64,000 bases of DNA from the NCBI GenBank assembly GCA_024958655.1, contig JANWUR010000017.1, forward strand, positions 1 through 64,000. The letters are read 5' to 3'. A model generated the notes under the pieces. The model worked only from the letters and a program-made list of their open reading frames with translations. It had not been told where the DNA came from and did no database searches. Source of the stretch: Cyanobium sp. FGCU6. GTDB lineage: Bacteria; Cyanobacteriota; Cyanobacteriia; PCC-6307; Cyanobiaceae. Both the position numbers and the translations under genes were made by a program. This document shows, piece by piece, positions 1 through 9,575 of the stretch (position 1 is its first letter; each line of letters begins with the position of its first letter).

Positions 1-147
1 AGAGATACGCCTGTGGTGCGTCGGAAAAGCCCCAAACGAAATTCAGCAAGCCCTATTTATATGAAACTTATTTTATATCGGGGGTTAATTGTTAAATCTT
101 AACCGGGTCGTGTCGGCGTCCGTGCACAATCGTCTGGCCGGCATCGC
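1..147. other. AT-rich left edge, no gene seen
   Basis: The first ~105 bases are clearly richer in A and T than the rest of the chromosome, then composition turns GC-rich at about 105. A short inverted repeat, GGTTAA...TTAACC, lies near 84-105. I see no convincing reading frame here. The composition and the decayed genes beside it suggest the edge of an acquired segment that continues left of the window. Confidence 0.4.
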
Positions 148-474
148 TCAACTGGGCACCAGCCGCCGACCCACCCGCGCCAGGTGCTGGCGCAGGGGTT
201 CGGGCAGCTCATGGTGCAGGGAGACATCGATGCTCCAGGGCAGCAGCAGATCATCCAGGGCGCCCATCAGTCGAAGGCGGCCTGATGGCCCAGACCCGGC
301 GCCACCAGGGTGAGGTCGATGTCGGAGCAGGGGCGGTGGCGGCCCATGGCCCTGGTGCCATAGAGCCATACCTTCCCGCACGGCGGGCTCGGCGTTCAGC
401 ACCGCCAGCAGCCGGGCCGAGGCCTCCGGCGGCAAGCCTGGGATCGCAGCGAGGGCGGCGGGAGGCTCAGCCAT
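148..474 (-). pseudogene. Decayed MNT-type nucleotidyltransferase (two frameshifts)
   Basis: On the minus strand three reading frames together spell a minimal nucleotidyltransferase. The start (ATG at 474) and first ~40 residues lie in one frame. The catalytic block (LYGTRAMGRHRPCSDIDL, matching the family GSRARG...SDIDL signature) lies in a second frame around 295-370. The C-terminal block (ALDDLLLPWSIDVSLHHEL) returns to the first frame and ends at 148. The two frame changes fall near 365-375 and 265-290. The family normally forms an antitoxin-like pair with an HI0074/HEPN-type partner, and the relic of such a partner overlaps the start by 7 bp. In the state seen here no functional protein can be made by normal translation. 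Confidence 0.7.
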
Positions 475-681
475 TCCCCTCCTCAGCGGCGGCGGTGCGG
501 ACGCGGTCGCTCAGCCCCTGGCGCAGCTCGCGGAAACAGGGCAGATAGCGGGCCTCCCCCTGCATGCTCACCTGCTGGGCCGTGCTGCGGTGAGCGCCGG
601 CGGCTGAAAGAAAGTCTCCAGCTGATCGAGGGCCTGACAGAAGTTGGCGAAACGCTCCTGCCAGCGGATGTCAGGCGGCAT
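468..681 (-). pseudogene. Decayed HI0074-like nucleotidyltransferase substrate-binding partner
   Basis: From an ATG at 681 the minus strand reads MPPDIRWQERFANFCQALDQ, a typical N-terminus of the HI0074 / nucleotidyltransferase substrate-binding family. It meets a stop codon after about 37 residues. A different frame then gives a family-like C-terminus (RYLPCFRELRQGLSDRV) ending at 468 and overlapping the start of the nucleotidyltransferase relic. The whole piece is about 70 codons where the family needs roughly 130, so the central helices have been deleted. It is the upstream partner of the decayed MNT gene and supports reading the pair as a dead toxin-antitoxin-like module. Confidence 0.6.
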
Positions 682-762
682 GGCGATGGGGCGATGAGCG
701 CGGTCTGACCCGATGCGCTGACGCCGTGGCGCCGGCGTGGCTGTCGCGCAGCGAAGAGCATG

Positions 763-787
763 AAAAAGGCCGCCCCAGGGGCGGCCC
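763..787 (-). terminator. Rho-independent terminator of gap2
   Basis: Read on the minus strand this is GCCGCCCC-TG-GGGCGGC followed by CTTTTTC: an 8-bp GC-rich stem and a T run, about 60 bases past the gap2 stop codon. Confidence 0.85.
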
Positions 788-849
788 GCAACTGACGTGG
801 CGATCTCAGCGGTGCGGCGAGGCCCGCAGCGATCGGCCGCAAACGACGT

Positions 850-1872
850 TCACTTCCAGTTCCTTGCCACCACCTCGGCGAGGTCCACCACACGCTGGCT
901 GTAGCCCCATTCATTGTCGTACCAGGAGATCACCTTCACCATGTTGCCGTCCATCACAAGGGTGAGGTCGGCGTCCACGATGGTGGACTCATCGGTGCCG
1001 GCGTGGTCGGTGGAGACCAGGGGCAGATCGCAGTATTTGATGATGCCCTTCATGCCGTTTTCGGAAGCGGCCTTGAAGATGCTGTTCACCTCCTCCTTGC
1101 TGGTGGTGCGGCTCACCTCAAGCACCATGTCCACCACCGACACGTTCGGGGTGGGAACGCGCAGAGCGATGCCGTTGAGCTTGCCCTTCATCGGCGGATA
1201 CACCAGAGCCACCGCAGTGGCGGCGCCGGTGCTGGTGGGGACGATGTTCACTGCGGCGGCGCGAGCGCGGCGCAGGTCGCGGTGGGAAGCATCGAGGATG
1301 CGCTGGTCGCCCGTGTAGCTGTGGGTGGTGGTCATCATGCCCTTGACGATCCCGAGGGACTGGTCGAGCACCTTCACCAGCGGTGCCATGCAATTGGTGG
1401 TGCAACTGGCATTGCTGATGATGTCGAAGTCTTCATGGCGATATTGATCATCGTTGACACCCACCACGAAGGTGCCAACACCCTCGCCCTTGCCCGGGGC
1501 AGTGATCAGCACCTTCCTGGCACCTGCCTCGATGTGCTTGCCGGCACCCTTCTGGTCAATGAAAACCCCGGTCGCCTCGATCACCAGATCGACTCCCCAT
1601 TCCTTCCAGGGGAGATTGAGGGGGTTGCGGTCGGAGAAGCACTTGATCGCCCTTCCGTTGACGATGATCTCGTCATCGGTGTGGCTCACCTCCGCATCGC
1701 GGATGTGGCCGAGCATCGTGTCGTACTGGAGCAGGTGGGCGTTGGTCTTCGGATCGGAGGTGTCGTTCAGGCCCACCACCTCGATGCCGGTGTTGGCCCC
1801 GCGGCTGAGCCAGCAGCGCATGAAGTTGCGACCGATGCGGCCGAATCCATTGATCGCAACCTTCAGGGTCAT
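850..1872 (-). CDS. gap2: Glyceraldehyde-3-phosphate dehydrogenase, Gap2 type
   Basis: A 340-residue GAPDH of normal family length. The Rossmann motif GFGRIGR is at residues 9-15, the catalytic cysteine is C157 in SNASCTTNC, and the assisting histidine is H184. The segment [13 protein letters not shown] at about 36-48 is typical of the cyanobacterial/chloroplast Gap2 (GapA/B) branch. Members of that branch use NADPH or NADH and run the reductive Calvin-cycle reaction, turning 1,3-bisphosphoglycerate into glyceraldehyde-3-phosphate. It stands alone on the minus strand, divergent from murC, with a clear terminator 60 bp downstream. There is no obvious Shine-Dalgarno sequence before the ATG, which is common in cyanobacteria. 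The gap2 call rather than gap1 rests on recognised sequence features and synteny, not on an alignment. Confidence 0.95.
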   Translation of the reverse strand: MTLKVAINGFGRIGRNFMRCWLSRGANTGIEVVGLNDTSDPKTNAHLLQYDTMLGHIRDAEVSHTDDEIIVNGRAIKCFSDRNPLNLPWKEWGVDLVIEATGVFIDQKGAGKHIEAGARKVLITAPGKGEGVGTFVVGVNDDQYRHEDFDIISNASCTTNCMAPLVKVLDQSLGIVKGMMTTTHSYTGDQRILDASHRDLRRARAAAVNIVPTSTGAATAVALVYPPMKGKLNGIALRVPTPNVSVVDMVLEVSRTTSKEEVNSIFKAASENGMKGIIKYCDLPLVSTDHAGTDESTIVDADLTLVMDGNMVKVISWYDNEWGYSQRVVDLAEVVARNWK

Positions 1873-1919
1873 GGCGAAAAGCGGCGGCAGCCGCTAGCAA
1901 GGGGGGAATTCGGCTATTG

Positions 1920-1925
1920 ATCATA
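1920..1925 (-). promoter_or_regulatory. Possible -10 element for gap2
   Basis: The minus strand has TATGAT about 48 bases before the gap2 start. No -35 match is seen at the expected spacing, which would fit a cyanobacterial promoter lacking a -35 box. This is a weak call. Confidence 0.3.
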
Positions 1926-2050
1926 CAGAAATAGGGGGCCGCCTCCCCGAAGGCCCATGGCCTCTGCCTCCTTGACCCGAAGCAACTCGTAAAGCCAGGC
2001 GGGAGGTTCCCGCCCTATTTTCAGCCCATCCCAGCGACGGATCCCTGCCC

Positions 2051-3484
2051 ATGCTCGACCGCCAGCAACCTCTCCACTTCATCGGAGTCGGCGGCATCGG
2101 CATGTCGGCCCTGGCGGGGATCCTGGCCGCCCGAGGCTTCCGGGTGAGTGGGTCCGACCCCCGCCGCAACGCCGTCACCGAGCGGCTGCGGGGAGATGGC
2201 GTCCGGGTGTTCGACGAACAGGGAGCGGCGACGCTGACCACCCTGGCGGGGGAACCGGGGGAGGCGCCCCTGGTGGTGGTCAGTTCGGCCGTGCCGGACT
2301 CCAACCCCGAACTTGCGGAGGCCCGCCGCCAGGGGCTGGAGGTGGTGCACCGCTCGGATGTGCTGGCGGCGCTGATCAACGCTCAGCCGTCGATCGCCGT
2401 GGCCGGCAGCCATGGCAAGACCACCACCAGCACCCTGATCGCCACCCTGCTGGCTGCCACCGACAGGGATCCCACGGCGGTGATCGGCGGGATTGTGCCC
2501 GCCTTCGGCAGCAATGGCCGCCACGGCACCGGGGCGCTGCTGGTGGCCGAGGCCGACGAATCCGACGGCTCGCTGGTGAAGTTCCGCGCCCACCTCGGGG
2601 TGATCACCAATCTCGAGCTCGACCACACCGACCACTACCCCAACCTCGAGGCCCTGATCGCCACGCTCCGGCGCTTTGCCGCCGGTTCCCGCCGTCTGCT
2701 GGCCAACCGCGACTGCCCGATCCTGCGCGAGCACTTCGACGCCCACGCCTGGTGGTCCACCGCGAATCCCGAAGGCGTGGACTTCGCCGCCATCGCCCTG
2801 GAGGAACGGGGCGATGGCACCACGGCCGAATTCTTCGAGGACGGCCGCTCCCAGGGTCGCTTCGACCTGCCCCTCCCCGGCCGTCACAACCTCGACAACG
2901 CCACCGCCGCCCTGGCCGCCTGCCGGCTGGAAGGCGTTCCTTTCGATGAACTGCGCCAGGCGATGGCTCGCCTGCAGCCACCCGGACGCCGCTTCGACTG
3001 CCGTGGCCTCTGGCAGGAGCGGATCATCGTCGACGACTACGCCCACCACCCCAGCGAGGTGGCCGCCACGCTGACCATGGCCCGGCTGATGATCAGCAGC
3101 GGCCGCAGTCTCCTGCCGCGCGTACCCCAGCGCCTGGTGGCCGTGTTCCAGCCGCATCGCTACAGCCGCACCGCCCAGTTCCTGGACGGCTTCGCCGAAG
3201 CCCTCACCGACGCCGACGTGGTGCTGGTGGCGCCGCTCTATTCCGCTGGCGAAGCCCCTCTGCCAGGGGTGAGCAGCGAGAGCCTGGCCGAGGCGGTACG
3301 CCTGCTCGCTCCCCATCTCTCCGTTGAGGTGGCCAGCACCCTCGACGACCTGGCCAGCAGGGTCGCAGCGGCGAGCCGTCCAGGCGACCTGGTGCTCGCC
3401 ATGGGAGCCGGGGATGTCAACGGCCTGTGGGAGCGGCTGGGAGCCCTCGACGAACAGGGCCGTCCCACGGCGCTGGCCGCCTGA
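2051..3484 (+). CDS. murC: UDP-N-acetylmuramate--L-alanine ligase
   Basis: A 477-residue Mur ligase that joins L-alanine to UDP-MurNAc with ATP in the cytoplasmic steps of peptidoglycan synthesis. The N-terminal nucleotide-binding loop [13 protein letters not shown] (11-23) is typical of MurC, the ATP loop GSHGKTT is at 119-125, and the C-terminal domain starts with the DDYAHHP motif. Length and domain order are normal. The stop codon overlaps the murB start in TGATG, so the two are almost certainly translated together. It is divergent from gap2 across a 178-bp gap that must hold both promoters. Confidence 0.97.
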   Translation: MLDRQQPLHFIGVGGIGMSALAGILAARGFRVSGSDPRRNAVTERLRGDGVRVFDEQGAATLTTLAGEPGEAPLVVVSSAVPDSNPELAEARRQGLEVVHRSDVLAALINAQPSIAVAGSHGKTTTSTLIATLLAATDRDPTAVIGGIVPAFGSNGRHGTGALLVAEADESDGSLVKFRAHLGVITNLELDHTDHYPNLEALIATLRRFAAGSRRLLANRDCPILREHFDAHAWWSTANPEGVDFAAIALEERGDGTTAEFFEDGRSQGRFDLPLPGRHNLDNATAALAACRLEGVPFDELRQAMARLQPPGRRFDCRGLWQERIIVDDYAHHPSEVAATLTMARLMISSGRSLLPRVPQRLVAVFQPHRYSRTAQFLDGFAEALTDADVVLVAPLYSAGEAPLPGVSSESLAEAVRLLAPHLSVEVASTLDDLASRVAAASRPGDLVLAMGAGDVNGLWERLGALDEQGRPTALAA

Positions 3485-4386
3485 TGGCTGCCGCGATGGC
3501 GCCCCCTGAGGGCCTGCGTCAGGCCATCCCGCTGCTCGACTACACCACCTGGAAGGTGGGGGGGGCGGCCGAGTGGTTTGCCGAACCCGCCGAGCGGGAC
3601 CAGTTGATCGCCCTGGCGGCCTGGGCGGCCTCCGAGGCGCTCGACTTCCGGTGCATCGGCGCCGGCTCCAACCTCCTGGTGGCCGATGCCGGCCTTACGG
3701 GCCTCACCCTCTGCAACCGCCGCCTCCAGGGCAGTGTGCTCGACGCCGGCGAGGGCTGGGTGGAAGCCGAGGCCGGCGAGCCGATCCCCACCCTGGCCAG
3801 AAAGGCCGCCCGCGCCGGGCTGGCGGGGCTGGAGTGGGCCGTGGGCATCCCGGGCACCGTGGGCGGTGCTGTGGTGATGAACGCCGGGGCCCAGGGCGGG
3901 TGTACGGCGGAGTGGCTGCATTCGGTGGAGGTGCTCGATCCGGCCCGCCCCTCCACACCGTTCACCCTGATGGCCAGCGAGCTTGATTTCGCCTACCGCC
4001 ACAGCCGCCTGCAGCAGGAGCCGCTGCTGGTGCTCGCGGCCCGCTTCCGCCTGGAGCCCGGCCACGACCCCACCGAGGTGACCGGCCGCACCAGCGCCAA
4101 CCTGCACAGCCGCACCAGCACCCAGCCCTACCAGCAACCCAGCTGCGGCAGCGTCTTCCGCAACCCGGAACCGGCCAAGGCCGGGCAACTGATCGAGGCC
4201 CTGGGCCTCAAGGGCACGGCCATCGGCGGCGCCCAGGTGTCGCCGATCCACGCCAACTTCATCGTCAACACCGGCGGCGCCACCGCCGCCGACGTGGCCG
4301 CTCTGATCCGGCTGGTGCAGCAGCGGGTGCGCGAGGGCCATGGGGTGGAGCTCCATCCCGAGGTCAAGTGGCTGGGCTTCGATTGA
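3484..4386 (+). CDS. murB: UDP-N-acetylenolpyruvoylglucosamine reductase
   Basis: A 300-residue FAD enzyme that reduces UDP-GlcNAc-enolpyruvate to UDP-MurNAc with NADPH, making the substrate of MurC. The FAD-binding segments are GAGSNLL (59-65) and [10 protein letters not shown] (121-130). The catalytic serine lies in SCGSVFRNP (S223) and the final acid is in HPEVK (E293). I chose the ATG at 3484 because it overlaps the murC stop (TGATG) and puts the first conserved segment (TTWKVGG) at residue 21. An in-frame start at 3427 would lie inside murC and adds unconserved sequence. Confidence 0.96.
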   Translation: MAAAMAPPEGLRQAIPLLDYTTWKVGGAAEWFAEPAERDQLIALAAWAASEALDFRCIGAGSNLLVADAGLTGLTLCNRRLQGSVLDAGEGWVEAEAGEPIPTLARKAARAGLAGLEWAVGIPGTVGGAVVMNAGAQGGCTAEWLHSVEVLDPARPSTPFTLMASELDFAYRHSRLQQEPLLVLAARFRLEPGHDPTEVTGRTSANLHSRTSTQPYQQPSCGSVFRNPEPAKAGQLIEALGLKGTAIGGAQVSPIHANFIVNTGGATAADVAALIRLVQQRVREGHGVELHPEVKWLGFD

Positions 4387-4457
4387 TGCCATCCCCCTGC
4401 CCTTCGGGTCGCCGGCCTGTCGGGACCTAGCGTGCATCCAACTCCTTCACGCAGCAG

Positions 4458-4799
4458 ATGGCTGGCTTCGGACTCCCCAACTTCGGTCAGCTCACGGAGG
4501 CCTTCCGCAAGGCGCAGCAGATCCAGCAGGATGCCCAGAAGCTCCAGGACGAACTGGATGCCATGGAACTGGAGGGCTCCAGCGCTGATGGGCGGGCCAG
4601 CGTCTGGCTCTCCGGCAACCAGCAGCCCCTCAGGGTGCGGGTGAGCCCTGAGCTGGCAGCAGCAGGCAGTGAAGCCACCGAGACCGCCGTGCTCGAGGCC
4701 CTGCAGAATGCCTACGAGATGTCCACCACCACCATGAGGGAGCGCATGGAAGCCCTCACCGGCGGCCTCGACCTCAATCTGCCTGGCCTGGGGGGCTGA
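4458..4799 (+). CDS. YbaB/EbfC family nucleoid-associated protein
   Basis: A 113-residue protein with the YbaB/EbfC pattern: a Gly/Phe-rich start ([10 protein letters not shown]), a long helix rich in Gln and Lys (15-45), then a small beta domain ([25 protein letters not shown]) and a final helix. Family members form tweezer-like dimers that bind DNA without strict sequence demand and coat the nucleoid. It follows murB on the same strand after 71 bp. Its last 26 bases overlap the end of rsgA on the other strand. Confidence 0.9.
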   Translation: MAGFGLPNFGQLTEAFRKAQQIQQDAQKLQDELDAMELEGSSADGRASVWLSGNQQPLRVRVSPELAAAGSEATETAVLEALQNAYEMSTTTMRERMEALTGGLDLNLPGLGG

Positions 4800-5844
4800 G
4801 CTCCGCCACCACACCGTCCCCATCCTCCCCTTGCTGACGAAGCCGGCGACGTGAGCTTCGCCGCAGCCTTGGATCCAGCAGGGGCTCCAGTCGGTCGCCC
4901 CGCCGGCGCAGGCCCGATGCAGGGGATCGAACACGGCCACCGCCCGACCGGGCCTCCAGCTCTGCCAGACACTGGCCATAGAGATCAGAGCGATCCCAGT
5001 CGGTGCCGATCGCACAGCCGGGATCGCCCTGGTGGCGACAGTTGCGGAAACGGCAGGGACTCGCCGCCAGAACCCTGCGAAGCTCAGGGAAGGCCAGCGC
5101 CAGGGCGTGGGGATCCGCTGGCAGCTCGGGACGGTTGAAGCCGGGGGAATCGGCCAGAAGAGCCTCGCCGCCAGCACCGGCGAGCGCAAACAGCTCGACG
5201 TGACGGGTGGTGTGACGGCCCCGTCTCAGCCGGCCCGACACCGCCTCGGTGCGCAGGGCCAGACTGGGCAGAAGGGCATTGAGCAGGCTGCTCTTGCCCA
5301 CACCGGAAGGCCCGCAGAGCACCGCGATGCCGGGAACGGCCAGAAAGGAGCGCAGGTCTTCCAGGCCCTGGCCGCTGCGGATGGAGATCGCCCGCACGGG
5401 GTAGCCCCAGCCGCGGGCGCGCCCGGTCCACGCTGCCACCGCCTCCGGCGCGTGCAGATCGGCCTTGGTGAACACCAGCTGCACCGGCCGGCCGGTGGCC
5501 TCGGCGGTGATCAGGAAGCGGGTGAGCTGGAGAGGATCGAGTTCGGGCTCCCGCAGAGCCACCACCACCACCACCCGGTCCACATTGGCGACCGCCGGCC
5601 GCATCAGCAGGCTGTGGCGGGGCTCCAGGCCGGCTACGGCGCCCCTGCCGTCCGGCCAGTGGATTCCATCCACCGTCACCCGATCGCCCACGCAGATGGC
5701 CTGGCCGCTCTTGCCCAGGCGGGTGCGGCGGGTGCAGAGCAGATCGGTCTCCCCGCCAGGGCCCGGAAGGTCGAGCCGCACGCGGCAGAAGTTGGCCTGC
5801 AGGGCCAGCACGCGACCGGCTCGCACCGGCATCGCCGCCGTCAC
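4774..5844 (-). CDS. rsgA: Small ribosomal subunit biogenesis GTPase RsgA
   Basis: A 356-residue circularly permuted GTPase that helps the 30S subunit mature. An OB-fold N-terminus (about 8-75) is followed by the GTPase motifs in permuted order: TKADL (126-130), then GPSGVGKSS (178-186), switch region RGRHTTRHV (208-216) and DSPGF (232-236). The C-terminal zinc-binding residues are C264, C269, H271 and C277. The tail after residue ~300 is rich in Arg and is probably disordered. It heads a minus-strand region but is separated from the TusA-like gene upstream by only 24 bp, so it may be transcribed with grpE-dnaJ-tusA. Confidence 0.95.
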   Translation of the reverse strand: MTAAMPVRAGRVLALQANFCRVRLDLPGPGGETDLLCTRRTRLGKSGQAICVGDRVTVDGIHWPDGRGAVAGLEPRHSLLMRPAVANVDRVVVVVALREPELDPLQLTRFLITAEATGRPVQLVFTKADLHAPEAVAAWTGRARGWGYPVRAISIRSGQGLEDLRSFLAVPGIAVLCGPSGVGKSSLLNALLPSLALRTEAVSGRLRRGRHTTRHVELFALAGAGGEALLADSPGFNRPELPADPHALALAFPELRRVLAASPCRFRNCRHQGDPGCAIGTDWDRSDLYGQCLAELEARSGGGRVRSPASGLRRRGDRLEPLLDPRLRRSSRRRLRQQGEDGDGVVAELSPPGQAD

Positions 5845-5868
5845 GAGTGGGGTCGTCCGGCGGGGTGC

Positions 5869-6114
5869 TCAGCCCGCACGCCGCACCCTGAGCCTCACCG
5901 CCAGCTTGCCCGCTCCGGGCAGCGGCGGCTCGACCACCACCTCATGGCCCTCGCCCCGCAACCCCTCAGCCACCATCCGTTCAGGCTCGCCGGCATCAAC
6001 CTCGACTTCGAGGAGGCCCCCCGGGGAGAGACGCTCCAGCGCCAGGCGGCTGCGCACGTAGTTGAGCGGGCAGGGGGTGCCACGCAGATCGAGCCGGGCA
6101 ACGGGATCGGGCAT
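5869..6114 (-). CDS. TusA-like sulfurtransferase
   Basis: An 81-residue protein of the TusA/YeeD/SirA fold. The conserved active-site segment is DLRGTPCPLNYV with cysteine C15, and the rest shows the usual alternating helix/strand pattern. TusA proteins carry sulfur as a cysteine persulfide for tRNA thiolation and other sulfur routes. Which route this one serves cannot be told from the sequence. It starts 2 bp after the dnaJ stop on the same strand and 24 bp before rsgA, which suggests one operon grpE-dnaJ-tusA-rsgA. Confidence 0.85.
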   Translation of the reverse strand: MPDPVARLDLRGTPCPLNYVRSRLALERLSPGGLLEVEVDAGEPERMVAEGLRGEGHEVVVEPPLPGAGKLAVRLRVRRAG

Positions 6115-6116
6115 GG

Positions 6117-7232
6117 TCAGCCGAACAGGCCGCCGAACAGGCCGCTCTTGTGATGGGGCCGCTGACCCTTCTTGGTGTGATGGCCCGCCAGCTGCTCCAG
6201 CAGCTCCCGTTCCTCGCCACTGAGGCGGGTGGGCAGGGTGACCTTGACGGTGAACTGGTGATTGCCGCGGGCCACGGGGTTACCCAGCCGCGGCACGCCC
6301 TTGCCCTTGAGGGTGATCACGGCGCCGGGCTGGGTGCCGGCGGGAATCTCCAGGGGCTCCGGGCCATCCACGGTTTCCACCTCGATCGTGTCCCCGAGGA
6401 TCGCCTGCAGGTAGTTGAGCGAGACGTCGGACTGGATGGTGACGCCATCGCGCTGCAGGTGGGGGTGGGCCTTCACCCCGAGGAAGACGTAGAGATCGCC
6501 GGGGACACCACCGCGCTGGCCAGCGTTGCCCTCATTGGCCACCCGCAGGCGAGTGCCGGTGTCGACGCCGGCGGGGATGTTGATGCGCAGTTTCTTGGCC
6601 ACCTGCTGCAGACCCAGTCCGTTGCAGTCCGTGCAGGGATCAGCGATCACCTGGCCGCTGCCGTCGCAGCTCGGGCATGGCGCGACCTGGGTGAAGTTGC
6701 CGAAGGGGGTGCGGGTGGCACGCCGCACCTGGCCGGCCCCGCCGCAGGTGCCGCAGCTCGTGGGGCCGCTGCCCGATCGGGCTCCGCTGCCGCTGCAGGT
6801 GCCGCAGGTTTCCAGATGGCGGATCTGCACCTCCTTCTCGACCCCGAACACGGCTTCATGGAAGTCGATGGTGAGGTCGAGACGCAGGTCATCGCCCTGG
6901 CGGGGACCCCGGCGGCGAGGAGCCCCGGCGGCTCCGCCACCGAAGCCGCTGAAGAAGGTCTCGAAAAGGTCGGCGAAGCCGCCCATGTCGCCCATGTCGG
7001 GCATCCCGGCGGCCCCGCCAAGACCGGCCTCCCCGAACTGGTCGTAGCGGGAGCGGGTCTGGGGATCGCTGAGCACCTCGTAAGCCCGGCCAATCTCCTT
7101 GAACCGTTCCTCTGCGGCCGGATCCTTGTTCACGTCCGGGTGGTATTGGCGCGCCAGACGGCGGTAAGCCCTCTTCAGAGTGTCGGCATCGGCATCCCGC
7201 CGCACCCCGAGCAGGTCGTAGAAGTCGGCCAT
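6117..7232 (-). CDS. dnaJ: Chaperone protein DnaJ
   Basis: A full-length 371-residue type I J-protein. The J domain has the HPD motif at 31-33. A Gly/Phe-rich linker (about 66-104) follows, then four CxxCxGxG zinc-finger repeats starting at C143, C160, C186 and C200, and the two C-terminal client-binding domains. It delivers unfolded proteins to DnaK and triggers its ATPase. The start codon overlaps the grpE stop (ATGA), so the two are translationally coupled. dnaK itself lies about 46 kb away in this window. Confidence 0.97.
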   Translation of the reverse strand: MADFYDLLGVRRDADADTLKRAYRRLARQYHPDVNKDPAAEERFKEIGRAYEVLSDPQTRSRYDQFGEAGLGGAAGMPDMGDMGGFADLFETFFSGFGGGAAGAPRRRGPRQGDDLRLDLTIDFHEAVFGVEKEVQIRHLETCGTCSGSGARSGSGPTSCGTCGGAGQVRRATRTPFGNFTQVAPCPSCDGSGQVIADPCTDCNGLGLQQVAKKLRINIPAGVDTGTRLRVANEGNAGQRGGVPGDLYVFLGVKAHPHLQRDGVTIQSDVSLNYLQAILGDTIEVETVDGPEPLEIPAGTQPGAVITLKGKGVPRLGNPVARGNHQFTVKVTLPTRLSGEERELLEQLAGHHTKKGQRPHHKSGLFGGLFG

Positions 7233-7918
7233 CAGCCGCCCTGCTCCTCGCCGGCGAGCTCCGCCGGAGCGTCAGCGGCGGGGCCAGGCCCCATCGAGAC
7301 CTTCACCAGGGCATGGCGCAGGACGCGGCCATCGAGGTGATAACCCCGTTGCAGCTCTTCAATGACCACATCCTCCGGGTGATCGTGGCTCTCCTCCCGA
7401 AGCACAGCCTCGTGGAGGTTGGGATCGAAGGGTTCCCCCTCCACCCGCATCGGCGAGACCCCCAGCTGCTTGAACACATCCACCAACTGGCGGTAGAGGC
7501 CCTGATAGCTGCCGTGCAGGGTCTGGGCCTCTTCGTGCTGGGGCTTGAGCTGCTGACGGGCGCGCTCGAAATTGTCGACCACCGGCAGGATCTCCCCGAG
7601 TGTGGAGCAGGTGATCTGAAGGCGCAGGTCGTCCTGATCACGGCTCTGGCGCTTGCGGTAATTGTCGAAATCGGCCGCGATCCGCATGTACTGGCTGCGC
7701 AGCGCCTCATGCTCGGCCTGGAGGGCGGCAAGTCTGCCCTCCAGCTCCTGGAGGCGGGGATCTCCGTCACCGGGGGTGGGGGTGTGCTCCGTCGGGGCGG
7801 CCTGCTGGTCCTCGCCGGCCTCAACGCTGCTCCCCTGAACCGCCGGCGCTTCGCCCTGGTCGGAAGCCTGCTGGGGATCGAAGCGGGTCTCGCTGGCCAT
7901 GGAAGTGTCGCCGCTCAT
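7232..7918 (-). CDS. grpE: Nucleotide exchange factor GrpE
   Basis: A 228-residue GrpE that releases ADP from DnaK. An acidic, low-complexity N-terminus (to ~60) leads into a long coiled coil (about 65-130) and the C-terminal beta domain with family residues ([16 protein letters not shown]). Three in-frame starts are possible: 7948, 7918 and 7900. I chose 7918 (MSGDTSM), which resembles picocyanobacterial GrpE starts as I remember them; none has a strong Shine-Dalgarno sequence. The stop overlaps the dnaJ start. No CIRCE element (TTAGCACTC-N9-GAGTGCTAA) is seen in the 190 bp separating it from pilB. Confidence 0.92.
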   Translation of the reverse strand: MSGDTSMASETRFDPQQASDQGEAPAVQGSSVEAGEDQQAAPTEHTPTPGDGDPRLQELEGRLAALQAEHEALRSQYMRIAADFDNYRKRQSRDQDDLRLQITCSTLGEILPVVDNFERARQQLKPQHEEAQTLHGSYQGLYRQLVDVFKQLGVSPMRVEGEPFDPNLHEAVLREESHDHPEDVVIEELQRGYHLDGRVLRHALVKVSMGPGPAADAPAELAGEEQGG

Positions 7919-8140
7919 GCTGACTGGCACCGGGGATTCTGGAGACATGTTGATGGGCGGCGCGATCTCCCCACAAGCGGCGGAAGCCCGCACCTCAGAC
8001 CCTCTGGTGATGCCGGGGCCCCGGACAAACCGTAACGGGGAACGGTCAGAAGAGGTTTCACCGCCAGAATCGTGGGACATCCACCTCCGGCCGGCCCTGA
8101 TGCGGCAACGGCTCCCCATGTGCCAGCCCATGTGCCAGCC

Positions 8141-9571
8141 ATGACGATCGACGCCAGCGCCAAGCCGTCCCTGTTCAGGGATCTCGACCTCAGCCCGGGC
8201 GCTGTTCCTCAGCAGGACGCCGACGTCAGCGCGGAAGATCTGGAGAGCAGCAGCAGGGAGCAGGGCGTATCGCCGGTGATGAGCCTGGTGGACAGGATCC
8301 TGATCGAGGCTCTCACCAGCGGCGCCAGTGACATCCACGTCGAACCCCAGGAGGACGGCCTGCTCGTAAGGCTGCGCCAGGACGGGGTGCTGCGCCGGCT
8401 GGAGCTGCTGCCGCGCACACTCACCCCGGCGGTGACCTCCAGGCTCAAGATCATGGCCGACCTGGACATCGCCGAACGGCGGATGCCCCAGGACGGCCGG
8501 ATCCGGCGGAACTTCCGCGGGCGCACCATGGACTTCCGGGTGAGCACCCTGCCGAGTCGCCACGGCGAGAAAGTGGTGCTCAGGCTGCTCGACAGCGGAG
8601 CCACCCAACTGGGGCTGGACACCCTGATCACCGAGCCCAAGGCGCGGGCCGCCCTGCGGGAGATGGGCGGCAAGCCCTTCGGGATGATCCTGGTGACCGG
8701 GCCCACCGGTTCGGGTAAATCCACCACCCTCTATGCCCTGCTGGCGGAGCGCAACGACCCCGGGATCAACATCTCCACGGTGGAGGATCCGATCGAGTAC
8801 TCGCTCAAGGGCATCACCCAGACCCAGGTGAACCGGGAGAAGGGGTACGACTTCGCCACGGCGCTGCGGGCCTTCATGCGGCAGGATCCCGACGTGCTGC
8901 TGGTGGGTGAGACCCGCGACCTGGAAACGGCCCGCACCGCCATCGAGGCAGCCCTGACCGGCCACCTGGTGCTCACCACCCTGCACTGCAACGACGCGGC
9001 CAGCGCCTTCGCCCGCCTGGATGAGATGGGCGTGGAACCCTTCCTGGTGAGCGCCTCCCTGCTGGGGGTGGTCTCCCAGCGGCTTGTTCGGCGCCTCTGC
9101 CCGCAATGCCGGATGGCCTATCACCCCGATGCGGAGGAGCTGGGACACTTCGGACTGGTAGCCACCGACGAAAGTCACATCACCTTCTATCGGGCGAAAA
9201 CCGTCGCCCCGGACGATCCCCAGGCCTGTCCGGCCTGCCAGGGCAGGGGTTATTCCGGCCGGGTGGGCGTGTATGAAATCCTGGTGATGAATGAAACACT
9301 CTCCTCAGCGGTTGCCAAGCGCTCCAGCACCGAGGCCCTGCGCCGACTCGCCCTGGAGAGCGGCATGAAGACGCTGCTGGGCTACGGACTCGATCTGGTG
9401 CGCCAGGGGCTCACCTCGCTCGACGAGGTGGAGCGCATGCTGCTCACCGATACCGGGCTCGAGTCGGAGCGGAGGGCGCGGGCCCTGAGCTCGCTCAGCT
9501 GCCGAGGCTGCGGGGCCGGCCTGCAGGACGAATGGCTGGAATGCCCTTACTGTCTGAGGGTGCGCCGATAG
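8141..9571 (+). CDS. pilB: Type IV pilus extension ATPase PilB (short form)
   Basis: A 476-residue GspE/PilB ATPase that drives pilus extension. Walker [10 protein letters not shown] is at 187-195 and Walker [11 protein letters not shown] at 251-260. Zinc cysteines typical of PilB are C320/C323 and C363/C366. A further C-terminal zinc-ribbon-like pair, C454xxC457 and C468xxC471, follows the ATPase core. Cyanobacterial PilB is usually near 670 residues with an N-terminal MshEN-type domain. Here only ~45 poorly conserved residues precede the ATPase core, and a stop at 8033-8035 rules out a longer frame. The GTG at 8072 is an alternative start. pilT and pilC follow on the same strand. Confidence 0.9.
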   Translation: MTIDASAKPSLFRDLDLSPGAVPQQDADVSAEDLESSSREQGVSPVMSLVDRILIEALTSGASDIHVEPQEDGLLVRLRQDGVLRRLELLPRTLTPAVTSRLKIMADLDIAERRMPQDGRIRRNFRGRTMDFRVSTLPSRHGEKVVLRLLDSGATQLGLDTLITEPKARAALREMGGKPFGMILVTGPTGSGKSTTLYALLAERNDPGINISTVEDPIEYSLKGITQTQVNREKGYDFATALRAFMRQDPDVLLVGETRDLETARTAIEAALTGHLVLTTLHCNDAASAFARLDEMGVEPFLVSASLLGVVSQRLVRRLCPQCRMAYHPDAEELGHFGLVATDESHITFYRAKTVAPDDPQACPACQGRGYSGRVGVYEILVMNETLSSAVAKRSSTEALRRLALESGMKTLLGYGLDLVRQGLTSLDEVERMLLTDTGLESERRARALSSLSCRGCGAGLQDEWLECPYCLRVRR

Positions 9572-9575
9572 GCCG

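Noticed and set aside
7919-8140. CIRCE heat-shock operator before grpE (also sought before dnaK at 53343-53500)
   Set aside because: No TTAGCACTC-N9-GAGTGCTAA-like inverted repeat could be found in either gap.
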